Source: Hasllibacter halocynthiae
Lineage (GTDB): Bacteria > Pseudomonadota > Alphaproteobacteria > Rhodobacterales > Rhodobacteraceae
Assembly: GCF_003003095.1 (NCBI RefSeq)
Contig: NZ_PVTT01000001.1
Location: 372,001-436,000 of the forward strand
Length of the DNA: 64,000 nucleotides
Direction of reading: 5' to 3'
Below, piece after piece: positions 8,240 through 16,629 of this stretch. The notes under the pieces were generated by a model. That model was given only the letters and a program-made list of their open reading frames with translations. It ran no database searches and was not told the origin of the DNA. Position numbers and translations under genes: made by a program. The number at the start of each line of letters is the position of its first letter. Within the stretch, counting starts at the first letter, position 1.

Positions 8240-8779
8240 ATGCAGGAAGATACGAAATCAGATGTATATCGTCGTTTCTGGAATGAATTGAAGCGACGCA
8301 CAAAAAGCCCACTGACGGATTTGACCTTCATATTCTACGTCTTCTTCGGCGTCCTTGTATTTGGAGGGCTGGGCGTATGGATAGAGGTCGTGAAGACTTA
8401 CATTCCCGGCCAATCTGGAGACATGCAGGGCATACGTACCGCGCTCAGCGTTTTCTATCCTGCGCTGATCGGGGCCGCATCATTGCAGCTTGTCCTGGAG
8501 TCGGTCAGGAAGTCAGAAACGCTCATGTCGGTCTTTGCCGTCAGCGCGCTCTTGATCATGATAATCGCGGCGATACTACTCGGGCTCATTGAATTCTTTC
8601 AAAGCTCAGCGACATTGGTATTCTGGGCGTCTTGCGCGCTATCTGTCTTGGGAATCTGGGTTTGGGTTGTGACTAATGCAGATAATCCCGATCTTAAGAC
8701 CAAGCCGAATCCCGAGAATGCAAGCGGAGGCGATGTTTCCCGAAAGCTCAAGGGTGACGTCACTGGATTCCAGGAATGA
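8240..8779 (+). CDS. Four-helix membrane protein inside the Dnd operon
   Basis: The product (179 aa from the ATG at 8240; a TTG at 8234 is an alternative) has a charged N-terminal stretch, then about four hydrophobic segments near residues 25-48, 60-82, 92-115 and 120-142, and a hydrophilic tail of about 35 aa. I do not recognise a family. It starts 30 nt after dndE-herA and overlaps dndB by 4 nt, so it is translated with the modification genes. A membrane protein is not part of the classical DndA-E set. It may be an effector or an anchor for the ATPase (inference). Confidence 0.7.
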   Translation: MQEDTKSDVYRRFWNELKRRTKSPLTDLTFIFYVFFGVLVFGGLGVWIEVVKTYIPGQSGDMQGIRTALSVFYPALIGAASLQLVLESVRKSETLMSVFAVSALLIMIIAAILLGLIEFFQSSATLVFWASCALSVLGIWVWVVTNADNPDLKTKPNPENASGGDVSRKLKGDVTGFQE

Positions 8780-10011
8780 GCAGCTTCACCTTCCCTTACG
8801 AAACGCGCGCCCTGCGGGTCGAACAGCGCCTCGGAACATTCTACGTCGTTTCCCTTCCCTCAGAATTGCTATTGCAGGTCGCCGCCAGCGACAGGATGCG
8901 CGCCACCTTGAACGCGGACGGCACGGGCTACACGCTGGAAGGGACACAGCGTCTTGTGCAGGACAAGCGCTTGAACGAGATCGCCGACTATATCAACCGC
9001 GTCGATTCCGCTTTCCCGAATTCCATCATAGTTGCCGCTAACTACGATCTCGAGACTGGGTTCGACCAAGGAGAGCTGGAATACATCTCCACTGAGGAAG
9101 AAGGAAAGCCTCTTGACGCATCTCGCGTCTGGACAATCACCGAGTCGGAAGATGGTTGTCATACCCTGACAATCCCATCGTCCGACAAGCTGGCCGCGAT
9201 AATTGACGGTCAGCACCGCCTGTTTTCGTTCGCACGTGCGGAAGCCACGGCCATGCAGAGCACAAATTTATTGTGTTCGGTCTTCATCGATCTGCCGAAA
9301 GCTCTTCAAGCGCAGATATTCGCGACGATTAACTCGACGCAGAAACGCGTGGACCGTAGCCTGACCTACGAGCTCTTTGGCTACAATGTGTCCGATGAGG
9401 ATGAGGAATACTGGACGCCGGACAAACTGGCGGTGTTCCTCACGCGCAAGCTTGGGACTGATGCAGACTCACCGCTTCAAGGCAGGATCACTGTTGCTCC
9501 CAAGCGGGATGCTGCCCTGGAGGAACTTGCCGAAATGGCAAGGTGGCGAGTTTCCACAGCGGTCATTGTCGATGGGATATTGCGGCTCTACTCCAGCAAT
9601 CCCAAGCGGGACGCCAATCTCATGCGGAAGGATGAAGCCAGCCCACGCAGTGAGCTAAGAAACGGCCCTAAAGACAACACACCATTGCGGGATGTTTTTA
9701 TCGACGGCAATGATGCGCTGATCTACAAGATGGTACTCAATTACCTAAAAGCAAGTGAAGACATCTTCTGGAGTAAGGCCAGCGAAGAGTCGTTCATATT
9801 TCGTACCATTGGCGTCCAAGCAATTTTTGACATCCTGCGGAAGATCGCGGCACGCTCGCTAGAGGCGAGAAATATCCGCGTCGAGTATTTTTCTGAAATC
9901 CTGGAGGACGCTCGCGGCATCGATTTTTCTGCAGAGCGTTTCCGTAATCCATCAGGCTCTGGTCGAACGGTCATCAGGCGGGCCATTGAGGAGACAATCG
10001 GGATTGCATAG
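8776..10011 (+). CDS. dndB: DndB, DGQHR-domain protein of the phosphorothioation system
   Basis: The 411-aa product carries the family-defining IIDGQHRLF box with DGQHR at residues 144-148, followed by VDRSLTYELFG and LTRKLG regions typical of DndB-like proteins. DndB is the transcriptional repressor and tuner of modification frequency in known Dnd clusters. Here it is the last gene and overlaps the membrane-protein gene by ATGA, an uncommon order. It converges with the membrane-anchored methyltransferase, with 19 nt between the stops. Confidence 0.87.
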   Translation: MSSFTFPYETRALRVEQRLGTFYVVSLPSELLLQVAASDRMRATLNADGTGYTLEGTQRLVQDKRLNEIADYINRVDSAFPNSIIVAANYDLETGFDQGELEYISTEEEGKPLDASRVWTITESEDGCHTLTIPSSDKLAAIIDGQHRLFSFARAEATAMQSTNLLCSVFIDLPKALQAQIFATINSTQKRVDRSLTYELFGYNVSDEDEEYWTPDKLAVFLTRKLGTDADSPLQGRITVAPKRDAALEELAEMARWRVSTAVIVDGILRLYSSNPKRDANLMRKDEASPRSELRNGPKDNTPLRDVFIDGNDALIYKMVLNYLKASEDIFWSKASEESFIFRTIGVQAIFDILRKIAARSLEARNIRVEYFSEILEDARGIDFSAERFRNPSGSGRTVIRRAIEETIGIA

Positions 10012-10030
10012 CAGCGCTCTCTGCGGCGGC

Positions 10031-11095
10031 TTAGCTTTCCGAAGCAGAGATGCTCATGGCGACCCAGCGGATGTTACTGCGACCAAGCAGGTCCGCTTGC
10101 TCATCCAACTTTCCAGCCTTCAAGGAGAGTTCCGCGAGTTGGTCTTTCAGAGCCTCTTCCGAGACTCGGTAAATGCCGCGCGCAGGTTCGGAGGGGCCGA
10201 TCCGCAATGTGAGGTAAATCTGTCCGCCCGGTTTCAGTAGGCTGGCAAGCGTTTCGAGCGCCTGCTCTCGGTCATCCGGTTTGACGTGCATCCAAACGGC
10301 GCTGAGGATGATGAGATCGAACGTCTCGCCTGATGCCCGTGTCTCGGCAAGGCCCGGCAGGCTGTCCTGACGCCACTCGATTTCAGGCGGCGGATGAAGC
10401 CGCCTGCCGATGGTTTGCATAGCTTCCGAAGGCTCGACGGCCACGATCCGGTGTCCGTTCGCTGCAAACCATGAGGCATCGCGCCCTGTACCAGCGCCGA
10501 CATCAAGCACCGCAAGCGGGCCGTCCTCGAAATGCTCGTTGATGAGCGTGAGCAGCGCCGGGTGGGCAGTTTCCAGCGACAGAGTTTCGTAGCCGTCCGC
10601 GAGGCTGGCCGCGTGCTGCTCATAATAGGTCAAGGCGGGGTCTTGCGGCATGATGCCAAACACCTCTTCACGGCTGGTCCAGGCAGTAGCGATCAGAAGA
10701 ATCAGACTGAGGATCGCTGCGAGGCCTAGCATGAACTGGAACAGGGAACGAACAAGGAACGGCTTGTTGTACCACTGAGTGCCCTTGGCGGAGACATGAC
10801 CGGCTGGATATGTATTCTCCAACCAGTCGAGATGCTGCTGCATGACGAATCGCAGACGCAGAATGATGACGAAGAGCGCGCCGTTTCCCGCAGCCGCGAG
10901 AAATAGCAGCGCCACCTGGAAGAGCGGAAAATCCTCAACGCGTGAGACGCCGAACCACAGTCCACCGGTGAGCGTCATCGAGATCAGCGGAATTTGCCAC
11001 ATCTGCTGGTTCAATGAGCGAAACGAGGCATGGTTCTGGTCGAACGCGGCCTTGTGCATCTCGTGTTCAATTTCTTCCGGCGTCACGCTCTTCAT
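10031..11095 (-). CDS. Membrane-anchored class I SAM methyltransferase
   Basis: From the ATG at 11093-11095 the product has 354 aa (an upstream non-ATG start at 11191 is possible but less convincing). Residues 32-50, 58-81 and 117-140 are hydrophobic and should span the membrane. The C-terminal half is a class I methyltransferase: motif I VLDVGAGTGRDASWF at about 196-210, the acidic VAVEPSEAM strand, LIILSAVWMHV and LKPGGQIYLTLR. The target is unknown. Fusion of three membrane helices to a soluble methyltransferase next to a Dnd operon hints at a role in the same defence island, which is inference from position. Confidence 0.7.
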   Translation of the reverse strand: MKSVTPEEIEHEMHKAAFDQNHASFRSLNQQMWQIPLISMTLTGGLWFGVSRVEDFPLFQVALLFLAAAGNGALFVIILRLRFVMQQHLDWLENTYPAGHVSAKGTQWYNKPFLVRSLFQFMLGLAAILSLILLIATAWTSREEVFGIMPQDPALTYYEQHAASLADGYETLSLETAHPALLTLINEHFEDGPLAVLDVGAGTGRDASWFAANGHRIVAVEPSEAMQTIGRRLHPPPEIEWRQDSLPGLAETRASGETFDLIILSAVWMHVKPDDREQALETLASLLKPGGQIYLTLRIGPSEPARGIYRVSEEALKDQLAELSLKAGKLDEQADLLGRSNIRWVAMSISASES

Positions 11096-11817
11096 TCCAG
11101 TTGCAGGTGCTTCTCGGGCCTCACAGTAGCGGGACGCTTGGCGGCAAACCAGCCGGGATGGCAAGGCCGGGGTTTCAGGGGGAGGCGACAAGCCCCATGA
11201 TCGAGTTCAGCGCCGATGCGCTGGCGGCATCCAACCGGCGGACGGTTGGTCAGGGGTCCAGCGGGGCAGGAACGCCCCTTGGTCGATGGGATGGTTCCAA
11301 GGCAAGGGTAGCTATGAAGTGCTCCCTTCCTGGTCTCGATGAAATCGTCTCCATGACATGGCGCGTATCCAAACTGCGGAAGGTTGGTCTCCATGAAGTG
11401 GTCATGGGGGTATTGGGGGTGGCAGGAACGCTCCCCCTGATTGGTGGTGCAGTCGGCCAGACGCTGCGAGTGGGTTCCAATGGGGCGCGATAGCCCCGTG
11501 GTCCGCCTGAAAGGATCGATGGGTGCAGGGAGAGCGAAGTCTTCCGCGAGTGGTTGATCGGCGATACGATCTATGGCTCTGGAACGGGCTCAATGCCCTG
11601 TAAGAGACACCAGCCGGGGGGATGCAACGGGGGCGCGCAGCGAGACCCTTTGCCAAGCAGTTTTGTACTACAAAACACAGCTTGCGGTCCGACTTAATGT
11701 AGCAGTTATCATAACGGGGCGGGTAAGTAGTACAAAGGTAATAAGGAGCTAAGAAAAGAAAGCATGCGTTCATTCTCAACTCGGATCGGCCAGGCAAGCT
11801 AACCACGTTGATGGTGT
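11096..11817. other. Gene-free stretch with loosely repeated short motifs
   Basis: I see no credible gene in these 720 bases. The sequence repeats short pieces in diverged form, such as GGCAGGAACGCCCC near 11266 and GGCAGGAACGCTCCCC near 11419, GGTTGGTC near 11244 and 11383, and GGTTCCAA near 11292 and 11473. It may be decayed coding or plasmid backbone DNA. The promoters of the methyltransferase gene must lie at its left edge. Confidence 0.35.
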
Positions 11818-12696
11818 CTACTGGCAGGCGTTTCCACTATTGTGCAGTACAGCAACGTCACCAGCAGTAAGCACCCTGTCATAGATGCGGACTTCATCGA
11901 TCCGACCCTGATAGTATTGAGTCGCACCTGGTCGTATACCAAAGCGAAGATTTGCTAGGCCACTAGCATCAGCATCCAAAGTCGATCCGCTGCTGTAATT
12001 ACTATTATTGATGTACATTTGTGTTTCACGGGTTGTGTAATCCCAAGTGACTACCGCATGGTACCACTGATTATTGTTGATGATAAATGAGGACTAAACC
12101 TTTAAACTATTTCCAAATAGATCGCTGTCAAAACGCGCCGGCGGCCCTTCACCTCTTAGCCGCAACTCATACGTGTCGCCACTTCCAAAAAATCTTGATT
12201 CTGTTCCTACAGCAGTCGGATAAATCCACATCGAAACGCTGCCAACATTCGGAATAGGAAAATTACTGATATCGACATAATCATTCGTGCCGTCAAATTG
12301 GAGTACATCACCTTGGACGCCAGCCACCCAAGAACTGTTGATGTCCATGAGCGTCATCGTTCCATCATGTCCGCCAACGCTGTCTGCGACAGTAACGGAC
12401 CCGGTCCCATCATCGAAACTCCAGTAGGAAATCAAGCCGTCGCTAACACAGCCGGGTAACACAGTGCCCGGACATTGCCAGTCCGTACCGTTGCAGTACT
12501 CGGCGCAGCTCGTGGCGGAGTTGTAGCGGATCGCGCCTGCGATGGTGCCGTCGCAGGTGCGGGTATCCGCGCCAGGGATGATCGAGCCGCCAGGGTCCAC
12601 CCCGCCACGTCCGTCCCAAGAAGTCTGGGCGTAGCCAGCGGCGCCCCACAGAATCATAACGCATATAACCAAAGCCTGAAAAATGAAAGTCTTCAA
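11818..12696 (-). pseudogene. Secreted LamG-fold protein with an in-frame amber stop
   Basis: The reading frame starts at ATG 12694-12696 and codes for a signal peptide (about residues 1-23), a Cys-rich 'AGAIRYNS...CNGTDWQC' module and a LamG/concanavalin-like domain (GLISYWSFDDGTG, DYVDISNF). A TAG at 12094-12096 interrupts it after 200 aa. The same frame continues without a shift for about 90 codons to a TAG at 11818, coding for the rest of the LamG fold (NNQWYHAVVTWDY, GRIDEVRIYDRVL). A single base change therefore explains the break. It is the third gene of a secreted-protein operon. It may be a recent pseudogene or an amber readthrough gene. Confidence 0.75.
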
Positions 12697-12711
12697 TAAA
12701 TTTCTCCTATT

Positions 12712-13614
12712 CTATTTTCCCCAATCCGTCCACTGGTAACTCCCGAGCTTGTCGGTGCAGACTTGAATGACTGCTCTCTGAGCATAAAGAGCAGAAATCT
12801 CGTCACCGCTCAGTTGCTTCTCGTATAAACGCACATCATCCAACGCGCCATCGAAGCCACCTGAACTACCATTTCGCAGGTTCCCCAATATTACTGACGC
12901 AGCAGGATTTGTCATTCCGTCTGTTGCGGGGGATGTTTCAGCTTGTTTATTTCCGTTTACATACATCTGTAACCCCGCAGCCCCGAAGCTTACGACGACG
13001 TGCGTCCATGAATTGGCTTGGATTGGAGAGTCTGACGTTATATATGTCTCTGTTACGCCATCATCTACGTAAAGCATAATTTCGTTTGGATCGAGCCCAT
13101 TGGTGCTTGTATTGAGACGAACGTGAAAATCTCCAGCGTTACGTCCAGAGTTGTCCTTCGAGAACACAAAGCGGTTCGCGGCATCCGAAGCGTTTGCCGT
13201 TCTAAACCAAAATGAGACTGCACCATTAACGATGTCAAGCATGGTGCTGGAGGCCATCTCGATAAATTCAGTGTTTTGAGACGAGAAATCGAGCGCGCCG
13301 CCAATAATTCCCTGGACGCCATCGTTTACTCCATCTAATCCACCGCCCATGGTGCCGTTCAAGCCATTACCTGTACTGTCGAAAGCGGTTGTCCCGGCTG
13401 TCTCGTCCAATTTCCACCATGCTACGAGACTGCCTTCGTAGTGAACATTTCTCATTGCGCCCTCTATGCCAGCAACGCAAGTTCGGCTGTCGTAGCCTGG
13501 GATGACAGCTCCACCCCCTGAGACATCAAGAGACGTTTGTGCACGCGCAATCTCGCCATTCAGTGCCATTGCAAGGATGCCGATCAACAAGGCACGTGCC
13601 GTCCAAGAGGTCAT
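12712..13614 (-). CDS. Secreted LamG/concanavalin-like surface protein
   Basis: The 300-aa product has a signal peptide ending near residue 25 and a single LamG-type jelly-roll domain from about residue 60 to 275 (GSLVAWWKLDETAG, WTHVVVSFG, GALDDVRLYEKQL). It begins with a short CVAGIEGAMRN piece and ends with VIQVCTDKLGSYQWTDWG. In the neighbouring gene the two halves of this module are contiguous, so the LamG fold looks inserted into it. LamG domains bind carbohydrate or protein ligands outside the cell. The gene overlaps the upstream small gene by 4 nt (ATGA). Confidence 0.75.
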   Translation of the reverse strand: MTSWTARALLIGILAMALNGEIARAQTSLDVSGGGAVIPGYDSRTCVAGIEGAMRNVHYEGSLVAWWKLDETAGTTAFDSTGNGLNGTMGGGLDGVNDGVQGIIGGALDFSSQNTEFIEMASSTMLDIVNGAVSFWFRTANASDAANRFVFSKDNSGRNAGDFHVRLNTSTNGLDPNEIMLYVDDGVTETYITSDSPIQANSWTHVVVSFGAAGLQMYVNGNKQAETSPATDGMTNPAASVILGNLRNGSSGGFDGALDDVRLYEKQLSGDEISALYAQRAVIQVCTDKLGSYQWTDWGK

Positions 13615-13874
13615 TTAACCTCCTGTGCGGATTTCTCCATTATATCGCCTCCGGCGTCGCGCAAAGTCTCGCCGTACTCGATGTTGCCACGCACTTTCAG
13701 ACCATCGCTGGTCAGGCGCGCCTGCTCGATACCGTCGATGATGAACCGGATTTCGCTCGCCTCCTCATCGACTTCGATGCGTGTTTCCGGCACTTTCTCC
13801 GACTCCACTACTGGTTCTTGAGCAAAGGCTGGAACTGATACCAAAAGAATTGTGATGGCTAATAGTTTTCTCAT
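13611..13874 (-). CDS. Small exported protein with a tail-fibre-like motif
   Basis: The ATG at 13872-13874 has a GGGGAG site 8 nt upstream and gives 87 aa; an earlier start at 13904 would overlap the promoter. The product has a signal peptide (about 1-19, ending AFAQ) and a FIIDGIEQARLTSDGLKVRGN segment similar in style to beta-prism or tail-fibre modules. It leads the operon of secreted LamG proteins. Function unknown; a surface or adhesin role is inferred from its partners. Confidence 0.65.
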   Translation of the reverse strand: MRKLLAITILLVSVPAFAQEPVVESEKVPETRIEVDEEASEIRFIIDGIEQARLTSDGLKVRGNIEYGETLRDAGGDIMEKSAQEVK

Positions 13875-13903
13875 TTTAATCTCCCCATCATTGATTTTAA
13901 CCA

Positions 13904-13946
13904 ATTATTTCTTAATATTCGGTAAGTTGCAATGAATTAATTCATT
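13904..13946 (-). promoter_or_regulatory. Promoter of the secreted LamG operon with an adjoining palindrome
   Basis: On the minus strand TTGCAA (13927-13932) and AATAAT (13904-13909) are exactly 17 bp apart, placing the transcript start about 20-25 nt before the ATG. A perfect 16-bp palindrome, AATGAATTAATTCATT (13931-13946), touches the -35 box and could be an operator. Confidence 0.55.
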
Positions 13947-14136
13947 TGGCATTATTTCAAGAGCATCCGCAATATCCGCCATACTAATTTAGTCGGCATC
14001 CCAAGCTTCTGCCGGTTTCCGATCCGTTTCCGGTCCGTCACCCGGTGAGCGCATCGCAGGATCGGCCTTCTCATCAGACATGTGAAGCACGGCGCAGTGC
14101 GCGCTGTGCAACGCAACCTGATGAGAAGGACCCAAC

Positions 14137-14748
14137 ATGAAACCTGATAAACCCACACCGCTCCCGCCCGAGGCATACATGCAGGGCGGCGGTGCTCCCC
14201 GTTTCAAGCAAGTCGCGGCCTTCGCGCTGGCAGCTCTACTAGAGCTGTCAATGCTGGTGCTGCTGGCCTCGACCTACACCGAGACCATGGGGCTGGCCTC
14301 CAATCAATACCTTTGTGATCTGCCCGGCGCTGGCGGCCTGTTCTGCATCATTGATGAGGACATGACCGTCTCGCACCTGCTGGCCTTCCTGCTGGCGGTA
14401 TTTTCCGTAGCGGTGCCGATCATGATCTGGACGGCGGTGCTGGATGAAAACATCCACGAAGACCCGCGGGCCTGGCTGGCCAGCCCGATGAACCGCGTCA
14501 AGGCGGGCATGGCGGGGCTGGTCTACGGAGCTGTCGTCGCGCTGGAGGTCGTCAACCTCTACACCCTCATCGCTCAAGAGGCCGCGCCCAATCCCTTCGG
14601 CGCGGCGCAAGACACCTCTGCCATGATGGATTTCCTCGCCCAGAACCAAGGGCTGGGCGTCTTCGTCGCTCTTCTGATCGCGCTGGTGAACACCGTGCTC
14701 GCGCTGATGACCGTCCGCGCCTCCCGCTCCCTTATTCAGAAAGGCTGA
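14137..14748 (+). CDS. Integral membrane protein of the VWA/VirD4-like operon
   Basis: The 203-aa product has a short proline-rich cytoplasmic start and four hydrophobic segments near residues 24-48, 80-102, 122-146 and 172-194. I do not recognise the family. It opens a tightly spaced plus-strand operon (3-nt gap to the next gene) that ends in a VirD4-like ATPase and a further membrane protein. Because the ATPase has no membrane helices of its own, this protein could supply the anchor (inference). Confidence 0.65.
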   Translation: MKPDKPTPLPPEAYMQGGGAPRFKQVAAFALAALLELSMLVLLASTYTETMGLASNQYLCDLPGAGGLFCIIDEDMTVSHLLAFLLAVFSVAVPIMIWTAVLDENIHEDPRAWLASPMNRVKAGMAGLVYGAVVALEVVNLYTLIAQEAAPNPFGAAQDTSAMMDFLAQNQGLGVFVALLIALVNTVLALMTVRASRSLIQKG

Positions 14749-14751
14749 ACA

Positions 14752-15447
14752 ATGCTCTCGAAGTACATCACATCAACAATTCTTGCGGGCGCGATCACGA
14801 TGCAATCTGCCGCTACCGCCAAAGCATGGGGCGAGACAGACGAAGGTCCGACCTTCTTCATCGTCATCGAAAACGGCGGCGTTGTCACCGATCCTGAAGG
14901 CCAGATGGTTACGGCCCGGCATTTGCTGGGCGAGCTGACGGAACTGCGACGCAGACGGGCAACGCGAGACTCCACAATCCACATCATCACTTCCGCGAAC
15001 CCGACAGAAATCACCTGGTCGGGCACGCCGGAACAGCTCTCCCAGCAAGGGGCACACGTACTGGAAGCCATCCAGTTCCGCCCGACCTGCTCGGACCTTA
15101 ACCTCGCCTGGCAGGAAGTGCGCAACAATGTGCGCATCACAAGGCCGGACGATCTGCGCCTGGTACAGATCGGGCCGTTCATCCATGCGGGCTACCCTTG
15201 CGATGAAGGGGACGGGCTGATCACGCTGCCCCAAGCCGTGCCTGCAGACGTGCAACTCGGTAGCCTTGCGGTGGAGGCCAGCTTCCTGCGGCTTCTGAAC
15301 GTCCACGCCGATCAAGACGAGATGGTGCTGGAGCATCTGGAAAGCGCAGGAGCGCTGGAGCACGCCCGCGCCGGGGCGCTTGATTTCGACCTCATGGATG
15401 CAGCGCGAACGCGCAGCAATCTCGGCAGCATCCTGGGGAGGAACTGA
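14752..15447 (+). CDS. Exported protein of unknown function in the VWA/VirD4-like operon
   Basis: The 231-aa product has an N-terminal signal peptide (cleavage near residue 25, after AKA) and alternating strand-helix pattern (FFIVIENGG, IHIITSANP, LRLVQIGPF) reminiscent of a Rossmann-like or VWA-like fold but without a clear DxSxS site. Two cysteines at about residues 111 and 159 could pair in the periplasm. It lies 3 nt downstream of the membrane-protein gene and 3 nt upstream of the VWA gene, so the three are probably made together. Confidence 0.6.
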   Translation: MLSKYITSTILAGAITMQSAATAKAWGETDEGPTFFIVIENGGVVTDPEGQMVTARHLLGELTELRRRRATRDSTIHIITSANPTEITWSGTPEQLSQQGAHVLEAIQFRPTCSDLNLAWQEVRNNVRITRPDDLRLVQIGPFIHAGYPCDEGDGLITLPQAVPADVQLGSLAVEASFLRLLNVHADQDEMVLEHLESAGALEHARAGALDFDLMDAARTRSNLGSILGRN

Positions 15448-15450
15448 GCG

Positions 15451-16629
15451 ATGGCTATTCGTTCCCTCCTGCTGTCCTCGGCGCTAGTAGCGACCCTGGG
15501 CAGTGCAGCACTCGCCGATAACCCGGTGCGGATCGATGATCCGCGCTCCGGTGGCTCGCCGGTCAGTATCGGCATTCAGGAACAAAGTGCAGGCGGCACT
15601 GTCGCCTTGAGGCTCGCCCCCCGCGTCGATCAGAATGTCACGGCTGATCTTAGCGTCGAGCGCTGGCTGGATTTCAAGAATGATATCTTCTTGAACATCC
15701 GCACCGATCCGGCACTGGTGCCAAGCGCCCGCGTGCTGGAGATGGTGGCCTCGATCCGCATAGTGGATGATTATGGCGCGGTCATCGCCAGCGATTACGA
15801 TATCAACGCGGAGCACGATATCGTTCTCGCCTTCTCAGGCGGCTCGGCGGAAATCACCCACATCGCCCGAGATGATCAAGGTCTGATCATTACAGCGCTC
15901 GTCCGTGATGAAGCCGGGAACGTCATCGATCCGCCGCAAAGCGCACTCGCGCTCTACACCACGGGCGGCGAAAAGCTTTGCTTCACAGAAGAGGTGATCA
16001 ACGCGCGAGAAGAAGTCCGAGAGGATATCTTCGCGCCAGGCAGCGCATCAACGATCCCCATGACGTTTGCGGTGTTGATGGATCGCTCTGGCTCAATGGC
16101 TGGCCACATGGAAGAATTGCAGGATGCGGCGCGCGGCTTCATCGATGCGCTGCCAAACCGCGCCGGGTGCTTGGTCGGCGCATTCTCCGAAGGCACGGCT
16201 AGCTTCGCACCTGACGAGGGGTTCGGCTTCTTCCAGTGCCGCGCTCGGCACTTCCCGATGAGCGGCCTTCAAGCTGGCGGCGGGACGGACCTCTACGGCT
16301 CGCTGGCGCATCTCTACGATTGGATGAACCAGAGCGCCCTCGAAAACCATCAGCGGGCGGTCATCATCATCACGGATGGGGCGGTCAACCGGAACCTGGA
16401 GCGCGAAGCAGAAGTGATTGCCGCGAAGGGCGATGTTGTCACCTTCGTTTATTTCCTGGGCGGCGATGAAGAGCGCTTCCTGCAATCCCTGGCCGATAGC
16501 TATCTCAGCCACGAAGGGGATTTGCGAGATGAGTTGCCCCGCTTCTTCAACGTGGTGCGGGACGTCTATACCAGCCAGACCGTGCTGCGGCAGAGCCAGT
16601 GCGCGGCAGAAGAAGGCGCGGGGCAATGA
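15451..16629 (+). CDS. Exported von Willebrand factor A domain protein
   Basis: The 392-aa product has a signal peptide (about 1-22), a beta-rich N-terminal half, and a VWA domain from about residue 203. The metal-ion-dependent adhesion site is complete: DRSGS at 211-215, the GGTDL threonine and the IIITDG aspartate. VWA domains bind partner proteins through Mg2+. A GGAGG site lies 11 nt before the ATG. The stop overlaps the start of the VirD4-like ATPase gene (ATGA), so the pair is translated together, suggesting that this is the periplasmic part of the same machine. Confidence 0.85.
   Translation: MAIRSLLLSSALVATLGSAALADNPVRIDDPRSGGSPVSIGIQEQSAGGTVALRLAPRVDQNVTADLSVERWLDFKNDIFLNIRTDPALVPSARVLEMVASIRIVDDYGAVIASDYDINAEHDIVLAFSGGSAEITHIARDDQGLIITALVRDEAGNVIDPPQSALALYTTGGEKLCFTEEVINAREEVREDIFAPGSASTIPMTFAVLMDRSGSMAGHMEELQDAARGFIDALPNRAGCLVGAFSEGTASFAPDEGFGFFQCRARHFPMSGLQAGGGTDLYGSLAHLYDWMNQSALENHQRAVIIITDGAVNRNLEREAEVIAAKGDVVTFVYFLGGDEERFLQSLADSYLSHEGDLRDELPRFFNVVRDVYTSQTVLRQSQCAAEEGAGQ

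Noticed and set aside
11096-11817. Possible CRISPR-like or iteron repeats
   Set aside because: The repeated pieces are short, irregularly spaced and diverged; no array structure and no cas or rep gene.
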